A stretch of DNA of 64,000 nt from Labilithrix sp. (GTDB lineage: Bacteria; Myxococcota; Polyangia; Polyangiales; Polyangiaceae): positions 1-64,000 of the forward strand of contig JAQBQL010000133.1 in the NCBI GenBank assembly GCA_028287035.1. The letters are read 5' to 3'. Both the position numbers and the translations under genes were made by a program. Every line of letters begins with the position of its first letter. Position 1 is the first letter of the stretch. This document shows positions 46,991 to 56,817 of the stretch, piece after piece. The notes under the pieces are model-generated. The model saw only the letters and a program-made list of their open reading frames with translations. It was not told the origin of the DNA and did no database searches.

Positions 46991-48327
46991 GCCGAGCTCC
47001 CCGCCCCGGGGCCCCCGTAGAAGAAGTAGTTTGCCCAGGGCACCGTCCCGTCCCCCGCAGGCCCCGCTCCACTGTAGCAGCTCGCGTCCGTCGCATATAT
47101 CGGCCGCGTCAGCTCGAAGAAGAAGCCCGTCCGATTATCGGACGTGTACGCCATGGACCTGAAATACGCAGCCCGCCGGAAGCCGGCGGCGCCCAGATCC
47201 GCGCTTCCCATCGGTGTATCGGTCGGGGCCGGCGCCAGGCTGTCGAACACCTCGCCGTACCAGGTCACGTGACCCGCGCCCTCCGCGAGGCCGGAACTCC
47301 GAAAGACCGACCCGTCCGCGCAGCCGGCGCGCTCGTTCACGCACCGCGGATAATACCCGACCCATTCACCCTCAGCGCCGACCCACCAGTCGCCTCCCGG
47401 CCCTTGACGCACTTCGAGATGCAACACGCGCTGGTCACCGCCCGAGGTGCTCGAGGGAGTGAGTCGAACGCCCGGAGCCCACGTCCTACTCACCTGGTGC
47501 CACCCGTGGACGGTCGTATTGTATCCGCCCGCCCAGTTGCGGCTCTCCGTGTACCCGTTGTTCGTGAAGTAAACGAAGAAGAAGGCGTCGTAACTCCCTC
47601 CGTTTACCAACGGAGCCTCGATCTTGCCGGCCTCTACCGTCTCCTGCACGCCAGATGCCTCGGATGCCAGCGCGACCTGCGCGATGTTCGTCTCGCCTTC
47701 GCGAGGCCCGCCCGCGTTCCAGATGTTGATGAAGCCGTCGGAACCGAGGAAGTAACCGAAGTGGTGCCACGACACGTAATACCGATCAGGGGTGTCCGGC
47801 TCGGGCGCCGGTGCTGCTTTCACCATGATGTCTTGCGGGCGCGCCGGCGGAATGGCCACGCTCGCGAGGTAGTGCTCGACATCGAACCTCACGATAGGAA
47901 CCGTGCCCGCCGGTCCCATTGCCTTGGGCTCGAGGAGAAGCTCGTTCGAGACAGGTTTGTCGACAGCTCCGTTGACGTAGGGCGGGCTGCCGCCGGCGCG
48001 CGGAGCTGAAGCCGAGACGAGCGCGGGGGGGGGCGTGGCTGTCGTTGCCCACAGGTCCTTCGGCTTCACCCAGTCCACCACCGTGCCGCCAGATGTCGTG
48101 GTCGTCGCCACCGTTGGCAGCGCCGCGACGCGTCCGGCGAAGTAGTCGCGGATGGCCGCCTTCCTGGCCGTGATCTCCTGGGTCGTCAGAGACGCCTGGC
48201 TCGTGCCAGTACCTCCGCTGACTGCCGTGGACGCTGGCTCCGCCACGCAGCCTTGTTGGGCACATGTGGCCAGGACAAGAAGCCCGATGGTGAAGCCGCG
48301 GACATGGCTGAGCCGAGAACGATTCAT
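46981..48327 (-). CDS. Neprosin-like exported protein
   Basis: 448 residues. MNRSRLSHVRGFTIGLLVLATCAQQGCVAE is a lipoprotein signal. The C-terminal 230 residues match the neprosin pattern: SGVQETVEAGKIEAP, FFFVYFTNNGYTESRNWAGGYNT, GDWWVGAEGEWVGYYP and VTWYGEVFDS. Neprosins are glutamic prolyl peptidases; the Glu in VEAG and the Glu in YGEV are at the positions expected for the catalytic pair. It likely acts outside the cell or on the surface. The Cys-rich lipoproteins downstream overlap it by 10 bases and might partner it. Confidence 0.78.
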   Translation of the reverse strand: MNRSRLSHVRGFTIGLLVLATCAQQGCVAEPASTAVSGGTGTSQASLTTQEITARKAAIRDYFAGRVAALPTVATTTTSGGTVVDWVKPKDLWATTATPPPALVSASAPRAGGSPPYVNGAVDKPVSNELLLEPKAMGPAGTVPIVRFDVEHYLASVAIPPARPQDIMVKAAPAPEPDTPDRYYVSWHHFGYFLGSDGFINIWNAGGPREGETNIAQVALASEASGVQETVEAGKIEAPLVNGGSYDAFFFVYFTNNGYTESRNWAGGYNTTVHGWHQVSRTWAPGVRLTPSSTSGGDQRVLHLEVRQGPGGDWWVGAEGEWVGYYPRCVNERAGCADGSVFRSSGLAEGAGHVTWYGEVFDSLAPAPTDTPMGSADLGAAGFRRAAYFRSMAYTSDNRTGFFFELTRPIYATDASCYSGAGPAGDGTVPWANYFFYGGPGAGSSACK

Positions 48328-48545
48328 GTGATTTCCCTCGCGAGGCCGTCAGTCGGGCGGCCTTGGAACAGGAGCCCGAGCCTCACGCCATCGGCCGGAG
48401 GCCCACCGGTGTTGCTCCGTCGATGCGAAAATTTCGCGTCCCTCGAGCAAAAAACGCAACGAGCGGCAGCGCCGCGACCTCGTCTCCAGCCCACCTGCGG
48501 CCAGGCGTTGCGAGCTCGCCCTGCTGCTGTGTACGATCGGGTCTC

Positions 48546-49268
48546 GTGCGGATCCCCATCCTGCGTCACGTGCTCGTGTCGGTCGCCCTGGCCGGCCCGT
48601 CGCTCCTCGCGGGGTGCAGCAGCTTCGCGGCGGCGGAAGACGCGCCCGACGCGACGCCCGATGGCCCCGCTGAACGACCAGATGTTGACGGCGGCCCGGC
48701 GGCGGACGGTGGCGGCACGGACGCGGCGCCCGACGTGATCCTTGACGCCTCCCTGCCGTGCGATGCGGGCCGCAGCTGCGACGAGCGGTTCGTGTTCGTG
48801 ACCAAGGGCCTCGTCCGCGGGGACTTCGCCCACCTGCCCTCGATGGTCCCGGTCCTCGACGCAGCGGACGCCATCTGCGCGGCGGACGCGAACGCAAACA
48901 CCGCCCCGGCCGTGCTGAAGGGCCGGAAGTGGAAGGCGCTGCTCTGCGCCGGCGCGGGCAACGCCTTCGACCGCCTGGGCGCGAAGGACGCGCGCTGGGT
49001 GCTGCCCGAGCGGCAGGTGGCGTGGATGTCCACTGCGTCCATCCGCATGTCGCCGCCGACCGTCGCGCTGGGCGGCGTGGACAAGGCGTGGACGGGCTGC
49101 GATCCCCTCGGCGAGGCGATCAGCGGGGCGACGTGCAACGGCTGGTCGGCGACGTCGGGCAATGGGCAATACGGCGCGGCGAAGCAAGCGAGCGCCGAGT
49201 GGTCGAGTGCCGGCGCGCAGAATTGCTCGGACGTCGCGCCGCTGTACTGCTTCGAGGACGCCCCGTGA
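48546..49268 (+). CDS. DUF1554-like lipoprotein, first of a pair
   Basis: 240 residues from GTG 48546, just ahead of the lipoprotein signal (RHVLVSVALAGPSLLAGCSS). After an Asp/Ala/Pro-rich linker, the domain from about 75 reads RFVFVTKGLVRGDF, VLDAADAICAADANANT, GRKWKALLCAGAG, and ends ATCNGWSATS, NCSDVAPLYCFED. These conserved Cys and Trp positions match the DUF1554 (lectin- or endostatin-like fold) proteins of Leptospira and others. It is probably a surface ligand-binding protein. The stop overlaps the next gene's GTG by 4 bases. Confidence 0.7.
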   Translation: MRIPILRHVLVSVALAGPSLLAGCSSFAAAEDAPDATPDGPAERPDVDGGPAADGGGTDAAPDVILDASLPCDAGRSCDERFVFVTKGLVRGDFAHLPSMVPVLDAADAICAADANANTAPAVLKGRKWKALLCAGAGNAFDRLGAKDARWVLPERQVAWMSTASIRMSPPTVALGGVDKAWTGCDPLGEAISGATCNGWSATSGNGQYGAAKQASAEWSSAGAQNCSDVAPLYCFEDAP

Positions 49269-50011
49269 GCGCCACGCTGCTTGCGCGCTCGGGGCTGGTC
49301 GCGGCGTTCGCGCTGGCGGGCCCCGCCGCGCTGGTCGTGGCGTGCAGCACGCCGTACGGCGGTCCCGACGAGGTGAGCCACGCAACCGATGCCACCTCGG
49401 ATGCTCCCGTGTCGCCCCCGCGGGACGCGGCCGCCAGCGATGGCGGTGCTCTGCCGGACGCGGACTCCGGGCCGAAGGCCGGCCCCCCCCCGTGCGGCGT
49501 TGCGGGCGCCCGCGCGTGCAACGACCGCTACCTGTTCACGACGAGCACGCGCGTCCCAGCCGATTTCAGCCCGTCCGGTAGCGCGCTCGCGGCCGCCGAC
49601 GCGCTGTGCCGCGCCGAGGCGGACGCGCAGCCGATGTACCCCGATCTCCACGGCCGCGCCTGGCGCGCGTGGCTGTGCACGTCGACCGTCGACGCGCGCT
49701 CCCGCCTGCGCGGTCCCGTCAGCGCAACGTGGAGCCTGCCCGAGGGCCGCGTGGTGTTCGCGTCGACGAAGGACGTCGCCGACGGAGTGCCCACGACCCC
49801 TCTCGGCCCGAGCACGGCGGACAGCGCGGTGTGGACCGGCTGCAACCGCGGCGGCCTGAAGAGCACGACCGCGACGTGCAGCGACTGGTCGTCGAAGCTG
49901 GGATATGGCCTCGTCGGCAACCGCAACGCGCAGGACGCACGGTGGAGCAGTGACCGGTCCACGGCGTGTGCGGAGATGGCGGCCCTGTTCTGCTTCGAGG
50001 ACGCGCAGTAG
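49265..50011 (+). CDS. DUF1554-like lipoprotein, second of a pair
   Basis: 248 residues from GTG 49265. Signal LARSGLVAAFALAGPAALVVACST, acidic linker, then the same fold as its neighbour: DRYLFTTSTRVPADF, AAADALCRAEADAQP, GRAWRAWLCTSTV, VWTGCNRGG, ATCSDWSSKLGYG and AALFCFED. The two are diverged paralogues translated as a coupled pair, which suggests they form a heterodimer or bind related ligands. The coding sequence ends at 50011; a 21-bp repeat region begins about 85 bases later. Confidence 0.7.
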   Translation: MSATLLARSGLVAAFALAGPAALVVACSTPYGGPDEVSHATDATSDAPVSPPRDAAASDGGALPDADSGPKAGPPPCGVAGARACNDRYLFTTSTRVPADFSPSGSALAAADALCRAEADAQPMYPDLHGRAWRAWLCTSTVDARSRLRGPVSATWSLPEGRVVFASTKDVADGVPTTPLGPSTADSAVWTGCNRGGLKSTTATCSDWSSKLGYGLVGNRNAQDARWSSDRSTACAEMAALFCFEDAQ

Positions 50012-50096
50012 AGGGAGTCGATCCGGGGCCTTGCCAGCCCGGCGCGGAGCTCCAGCACGAGGTGCGGAGGCATCGTAGCTGGCGCGCGGACCTTCG

Positions 50097-50379
50097 CGAG
50101 CGGACCGCGAAGCTGATGAACGCACCGCGGAGGCTTCGCACGCCGGAGCGAAGCTTCGAAACCCGCGGAACCACGTCCGCGCCTCAACCGTGGGCGCTCG
50201 CGCCCGCGCCTGGCATGCCTGTTGTCCGCCATGCGACGCTTCCGAGCACGCGCAACCAGGCGATCTCTCGTGGTCACGAGACCCTCCCGCCCGATCACGA
50301 AGGCGCCGCGGCGGCCCACGAAGCCTTCGCGGTCGCTCACGAAGTCTCCGCGCCGCTTGCGAAGCTCGCGCCTCCACCG
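50097..50379. repeat. Intergenic region with a 21-bp tandem repeat array
   Basis: The 514 bases between the second DUF1554-like gene and the ferritin-like gene hold no credible gene. Five 21-bp units starting with CACGA or a variant lie at 50275, 50296, 50317, 50338 and 50359 (the last begins GCGAAG). A weaker run of similar units lies at 50097-50140 (GAGCGGACCGCGAAG and GAACGCACCGCGGAGG). Because the period is a multiple of three, every frame encodes heptads. On the minus strand these read GREGLVT, RRGAFVI, DREGFVG and RRGDFVS. It could be a relic of a repetitive coding sequence. Confidence 0.55.
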
Positions 50380-50525
50380 GCCGAGCGTTCTCGCTCGGTT
50401 AGGGGACCTTACAACGCGACGTGTGCCACGTGGATGAGACGCGGGGCCAGATGACGTGACGGAGTCGTGGAAATCGCCGAAGCGCTGCGTGAGGGTGGCG
50501 GTGCCGGCGGCGTCGAGAGGGATGA

Positions 50526-51899
50526 TCACGCCGCGCGCAGTGCCTCGATGGCCGGGGTCAGCGTCGCACGCAGCCCCGCCAGGAGCTGCTGCGCCTCGCG
50601 CGCGCCTGGCAAGCCCGCCGCTCCACGGAGCTCTTCGCTCGCCTCGTGACGCGCGGCCTCCACGAGCTCCGCCAGCGCGTGCTGCCGCGCGTCGTCGACC
50701 TGCTGCCGCTCGTCGACTGTCAGGCGCGTCTCCAGCCACGCCGCCACGTCCCACGCGAGCGTGGCATGCGCCGTCTCGTCCTTCGCGATCACGCGCATGG
50801 CGCTACGGAATTCGGCATTCGTCGCAGCGCCTGATTGGTAATGCGCGACCAGCGCGCCATACGTTTCGTGAATACAGCCTTCCACGGCATTCTCGAGCGC
50901 CATCGCGAGGAGCGAGCGCGGCTGGGCAGGGGCGACGTCGAGCCCGCGCCGGGTACCGCCGGCGTCACGCAGAAAGCGATCCATCGTCGTGGCGTGGCGC
51001 CGCTCGTCGTCGGCGCTTCGGCGGGCGCGGCGCACCACCGAGGCGGGAGCCCCGAGGGCGGCGAGCTCGCCGGCCATGCGCTCGAACGCGATCACGCTGG
51101 CGGCTTCGAGGTGGGCGCACTCCGCGAGGAAGGCGGCCAGGGTGTCATGCGCCCGATCGGCGTCCTTGCTCGCAGCAAGGCCCGAGGGCCTGCGCCCGCT
51201 CATGCAGGTCGGCGCGCGCGAAACGGTGTGGTCCTCGCTCAGCGCCACCACACCATCGGCCGAAACGGTGTGTCGCGTCCAGCCGCCCGTGCCGCCGAAG
51301 CACGAGCCGCTATCGGTGTAGAGCTTCGTGAGCTCCCATCCCGTGTCGGTCTTGAGCATGCGTCCGCACCCGGCCACCAGCTCGACGTCGCTCGTGGTGT
51401 CGACCGGAGCGACGAAACCACGGAGCTCTTCGGGGCTCGCCACGACCTCGACCCGGTCGCCGAACGTCGCGACCAGGTACGTGACGATGGGCTGCGGCGC
51501 CATGGGGCTCCCGGTGTAGCGCGCCGCGAAGCCGGTCCTCGAGCGCGCCGCATGCAGCCCAGCCACGCAGGTCTTCGTGTCGGTCGCGGTCGCGCAGGGG
51601 GTGCCCTTCCTGGCGAGCACAACGGGCGGAGGCGGCGCGCCACCGTCGGCATTCGGCGCGGGCGCAGGGCCGAAACCGCCCGGCTCCTCACGCAGCTCGA
51701 GGTAGTCGGCCTTGCCGAGCGCGGGAGCGACGGTGACGCCCTCGAGCAGCTTGGCGGTGAAGCCGCGACAGACCTGGGCCTCCGTGGGCCTCAGCGTGGG
51801 CCCGCCGCCCGGCGCCGCCTCGGCGCTGCCGTGGCCGGCCGCGACGAGGGCGGCGAGCATCGGGAGAGCCGTGTGGAGGCGGAGGCGGGGGAGGGGCAT
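50526..51899 (-). CDS. Exported protein with ferritin-like C-terminal domain
   Basis: 457 residues. A signal sequence (to about 28) precedes a 220-residue domain of unknown type with Cys residues (for example VCRGFTAKLLEGVTV). The C-terminal 190 residues are helical and show the di-iron ferritin-like pattern: AECAHLEAASVIAFERM (Glu, Glu), DDERRHATTMDRF (ExxH), ENAVEGCIHETYGAL and AKDETAHATLAWDV (ExxH). Such domains bind iron and oxidise substrates or store iron. The combination with an N-terminal exported domain is odd, because ferritin-like enzymes are usually cytosolic. Sole gene on its strand here. Confidence 0.65.
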   Translation of the reverse strand: MPLPRLRLHTALPMLAALVAAGHGSAEAAPGGGPTLRPTEAQVCRGFTAKLLEGVTVAPALGKADYLELREEPGGFGPAPAPNADGGAPPPPVVLARKGTPCATATDTKTCVAGLHAARSRTGFAARYTGSPMAPQPIVTYLVATFGDRVEVVASPEELRGFVAPVDTTSDVELVAGCGRMLKTDTGWELTKLYTDSGSCFGGTGGWTRHTVSADGVVALSEDHTVSRAPTCMSGRRPSGLAASKDADRAHDTLAAFLAECAHLEAASVIAFERMAGELAALGAPASVVRRARRSADDERRHATTMDRFLRDAGGTRRGLDVAPAQPRSLLAMALENAVEGCIHETYGALVAHYQSGAATNAEFRSAMRVIAKDETAHATLAWDVAAWLETRLTVDERQQVDDARQHALAELVEAARHEASEELRGAAGLPGAREAQQLLAGLRATLTPAIEALRAA

Positions 51900-51945
51900 G
51901 GCGAGAGCTATCGTCTCATGCCGGGCAGAGTTGCGTGGGAACGAG

Positions 51946-52713
51946 TCACCTCCGCCGACGCCGCGCCGCGATCACGAGGGCGCCGACCACGAGGCCGATG
52001 GCGAGCTCGCCGCCGACCGTACGCCCCGGCGCGGCGCGGCAGCTCGCGCTCTCCAGCGCCTCGTCCGGCAGCGGGCCATCGTCGTCGGGCTCCACCTGAT
52101 CATTCACCTCTGCAGAGTCCAGCGCCTCGACGTTCGTGAGGTCGGGTGTGATCTCGACGTCGAGCTCCGGCGCGGCGTCGTCCTGCGACTCGTCATCTGC
52201 CGCGATTCCCGACTTGCACTTGTGGCTCTGGATGTACTTGTACGGATCGACCGTCTTGCCGTACGAGACGCTCGTCTTGGCGGGCCCGAGCGTGAGGTGC
52301 AGGTGATTGCCAGTCGTGCACGTGCCCGTCGTCCCGATATGGCCAAGTGTCTCGCCGCGCGAGATCTTCTCGCCGACCTTCTTCGATGACTTCTCCCTCA
52401 TGTGCGCGTAGCCGGAATACATGCCGTCGGCATGTTTCACGACGACCACGTTGCCGAGGCAGCTCGTCTTCGTGATGACAGCGACCGTCCCCGCCGCGAC
52501 GGAAGGGATTGCCTTGCCGGAGGGCTGCGGGAAGTCGACGCCGCGATGCGGATGGGCGCGGCCCTTCGTCGAGCCCCACCCGTCGGCGAGATCCGGATTC
52601 GAGAACGGCAGGCGGTAGCAGGTCGCCGCGTGAGCCTCCGTGACGAGACCGAGGAGCGCGACGAGCCCGACGACACCAGAAACACTGCGACGAGCCATGA
52701 CGTTGACGTTCAT
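51946..52713 (-). CDS. M23 metallopeptidase with MYXO-CTERM-like anchor
   Basis: The start is ATG 52713, since AGGAGG lies seven bases before it (the earlier ATG at 52734 lacks this). 255 residues. Signal peptide to about 30. The LytM catalytic motif is AHPHRGVDFPQ (HxxxD) and NHLHLTLGP (HxH). A long acidic tail (about 175-220) ends in SCRAAPGRTVGGELAIGLVVGALVIAARRRRR. That is a Cys near a hydrophobic helix with a terminal Arg cluster, the MYXO-CTERM style of surface anchor. It likely cleaves peptidoglycan crosslinks at the cell envelope. The trailing sorting signal supports myxobacterial origin. Confidence 0.85.
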   Translation of the reverse strand: MNVNVMARRSVSGVVGLVALLGLVTEAHAATCYRLPFSNPDLADGWGSTKGRAHPHRGVDFPQPSGKAIPSVAAGTVAVITKTSCLGNVVVVKHADGMYSGYAHMREKSSKKVGEKISRGETLGHIGTTGTCTTGNHLHLTLGPAKTSVSYGKTVDPYKYIQSHKCKSGIAADDESQDDAAPELDVEITPDLTNVEALDSAEVNDQVEPDDDGPLPDEALESASCRAAPGRTVGGELAIGLVVGALVIAARRRRR

Positions 52714-53039
52714 GAAGACCTCCTGCTCAGCCAATCGAGTTTCCCAGATTGACCGAACGGACGGTTATCGCAACTAGGTATTCGCGATAACTCATGATCC
52801 GGCGAGGGCCCCGAGCCCCAGATCGGGCTGCCGGTGCGCAGAGGCTTGCGCAATGACCCCACGTCGTGGCCGAAGCTCCGCAACTCTCTCCCGGCGCGAC
52901 CGACCGGGGGGCAATGCGCCGACTACGCCGTGCCGCCACGCTACCGGTCCTCGCGACCCTCGCCGCGGTGGCCGGCTGTTCTTCGGCGCCCGAGGCGTCG
53001 AATCTCTGCACGGGGGAGGGCGGTTCGACTCGCGTGCGA

Positions 53040-53657
53040 ATGAGGCCCAGCGGCGCGAGGCACCGCCTGGTGAGCGCGGTCCTCCTTGCCCTCGGCACCT
53101 TGGCGGTAATGGCATGCAAGCGACCGGAGGAAAAACCGAAGTCCCAGGACCATGCCGAACCCCCGGTCCTCCGGCGCACGGCGCCGCCGGTGTGCACGCT
53201 GGCGCGAGCGAGCGAGCCTGGGAACATGGTCGAGCCCGGCTCGAAATGCCACGCCGACAGCGAGTGCACCGACGGATTGAACGGCCGCTGCGTGAGCGTC
53301 TACTCCGGTGGCATGGGGCAGCACACCCATCGCTGCTCGTACGACGAGTGCTTCCGGGACGACCACTGCCCCGCCGGACGCGTGTGCGACTGCCGCACCT
53401 CGGCGGGCTCGTGGTCGAGCTCGAGTTGTACCGCCGCGCTGTGCCGGACGGACGCCGACTGCACGTCGGGCTTCTGCAGGTTCAGCGCGGGCGGGAACCT
53501 CGGTGACGATGCGAAGGACTGGCTCCAGGGATGGGCGTGCCGGGCGCCCAGCGACGAGTGCTTCACCGAGGCCGACTGTCGACTCGTGGGACAGGATTCG
53601 TGCGTCTACCGGGTGTCTGCGGGCCACTTCGTATGCCTGCGGCGCGCGTCGTACTGA
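53040..53657 (+). CDS. Cys-rich lipoprotein
   Basis: Taken from ATG 53040: RHRLVSAVLLALGTLAVMACKRP is a lipoprotein signal. The mature part has about 17 cysteines in repeated C-x(5)-C-style modules (KCHADSECTDGLNGRC, CRTDADCTSGFC), as in other exported Cys-rich proteins here. The frame is open further upstream: from ATG 52914 a second lipoprotein signal (LATLAAVAGCSSAPEAS) would precede this one. Two signals in tandem cannot both be used. The upstream part is probably a relic or an out-of-use start. No function seen. Confidence 0.6.
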   Translation: MRPSGARHRLVSAVLLALGTLAVMACKRPEEKPKSQDHAEPPVLRRTAPPVCTLARASEPGNMVEPGSKCHADSECTDGLNGRCVSVYSGGMGQHTHRCSYDECFRDDHCPAGRVCDCRTSAGSWSSSSCTAALCRTDADCTSGFCRFSAGGNLGDDAKDWLQGWACRAPSDECFTEADCRLVGQDSCVYRVSAGHFVCLRRASY

Positions 53658-53773
53658 GGCGTCGAGGACGAGAGCGAGAGCGCACGACGCGGCCCGGAGC
53701 TGACGCCGCGCGTCACGCAGGATGCTCGTCCGGGCCCTTGTCTTGCGCGCGGAACCCGGCTCAGCTGATCGTG

Positions 53774-55861
<2,088 letters not shown>

Positions 55862-55872
55862 AGCTCACCCGC

Positions 55873-56214
55873 TCACACGAGCGGGTCGAACATGAACTCC
55901 CGCACCTCCTGCCCGCAGCGGCAGGCGACGGCGATCTTCGCGGCCCACGCCACGGCCTCCTCGCGGGAGGGCAGGTCGAGGACGCAGAAGCCGCCGTCGA
56001 GCTGCCGGGTCTCGGGATAGGAGCCGGGCGTCACCGTGCCGTCGATGCCGACGATGACGGGCGGCACGTCCTCGTTCAGCCCGCCGGTGAAGACGAAGAC
56101 GCCAGCCTCCTTGGTCTGCCGGATGACGGCGTGTGCCGCGTCGGCGACCACCTGCATCTCCTCGGCGGGGACGTCCATGGCGCGGCTGGGGAACGAGATC
56201 AGATAGAGCGTCAT
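55873..56214 (-). CDS. YciI/YCII-related domain protein
   Basis: 113 residues, starting ATG 56214 with GAGGA upstream. MTLYLISFPSRAMDVPAEEMQVVADAAHAVI followed by FVFTGGL and TVTPGSYPETRQLDGGFCVLDLPSREEAVAWA is the DGPF/YciI alpha-beta barrel pattern. Members are small and often work with sigma factors or as dehydratase-like enzymes; none is next to it. Convergent with the FGE-like gene, 11 bases away. Confidence 0.8.
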   Translation of the reverse strand: MTLYLISFPSRAMDVPAEEMQVVADAAHAVIRQTKEAGVFVFTGGLNEDVPPVIVGIDGTVTPGSYPETRQLDGGFCVLDLPSREEAVAWAAKIAVACRCGQEVREFMFDPLV

Positions 56215-56266
56215 CGCGTGGTTCCTCGTCGAGGTGACCGCATCCGACCGGCCACTCCTCGGCAGT

Positions 56267-56752
56267 CTAGCCGCTGCTGCCCGTTCCGGGATCGGCAGGG
56301 CAAGCGATACTGGCGCGCCGCCGCGCCACGCGGGTGCCGATCATCTCGACAAAGGATCGGGTGGTGTACCCATCGCCCTTCGCGTCGAGATCGCATCCGA
56401 GCGCCTCTACCGTGAACGCCGCGGGCTCCGCGTCGAGCATCGCGAGCGCTCGCGCGACCTCCACCAGCACCGCCTCGACCCACTCGATTCCCATGCCCTC
56501 GCAGGCGGCGTCCACCAGCTCCGGCAGCTCGAGGCCCTCGTCCCCGGCGTCCTGGTGGAAGTAGGCGCCGACGAGGTCCATGAGCGCAGGCAATGCCGCA
56601 CCGAGCGCCTCCCGCCGCGCGCGAGCTGCCTGGTCAGGGGCTATCGGCACGTACCGCCCGGGCCCGAAATCGGGTTCGGGAGTTCCGTCGTCCACGGGTC
56701 CGAGCGCCCGCCTCATCTCTGCCAACCACGACTCGCTCAACGTTCCGCCCAT
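56267..56752 (-). CDS. Putative CDI-type immunity protein
   Basis: 161 residues from ATG 56752, which has GAGGAGG seven bases upstream. The N-terminal region is Asp/Pro-rich. The core ALMDLVGAYFHQDAGDEGLELPELVDAACEGM recalls the GYFHQD motif of a contact-dependent-inhibition immunity family (CdiI_2-like). No toxin lies on the same strand, so it may be an orphan protective gene. It sits beside the truncated RHS gene on the opposite strand. Family assignment is by motif only. Confidence 0.45.
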   Translation of the reverse strand: MGGTLSESWLAEMRRALGPVDDGTPEPDFGPGRYVPIAPDQAARARREALGAALPALMDLVGAYFHQDAGDEGLELPELVDAACEGMGIEWVEAVLVEVARALAMLDAEPAAFTVEALGCDLDAKGDGYTTRSFVEMIGTRVARRRASIACPADPGTGSSG

Positions 56753-56817
56753 GATGCTGCCTCCTCGGCCGCCTCGCCGCATGGTTGCTCGCGTAAGCCC
56801 AGGACCGGATCACCGCG

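Noticed and set aside
50275..50379. CRISPR array
   Set aside because: The 21-bp units abut directly, with no unique spacers, no leader and no cas genes.
49966..50454. A 162-codon plus-strand gene in the repeat region
   Set aside because: Overlaps the end of the DUF1554-like gene, lacks a ribosome site and homologous domain, and its heptads arise from the 21-bp period in all frames.
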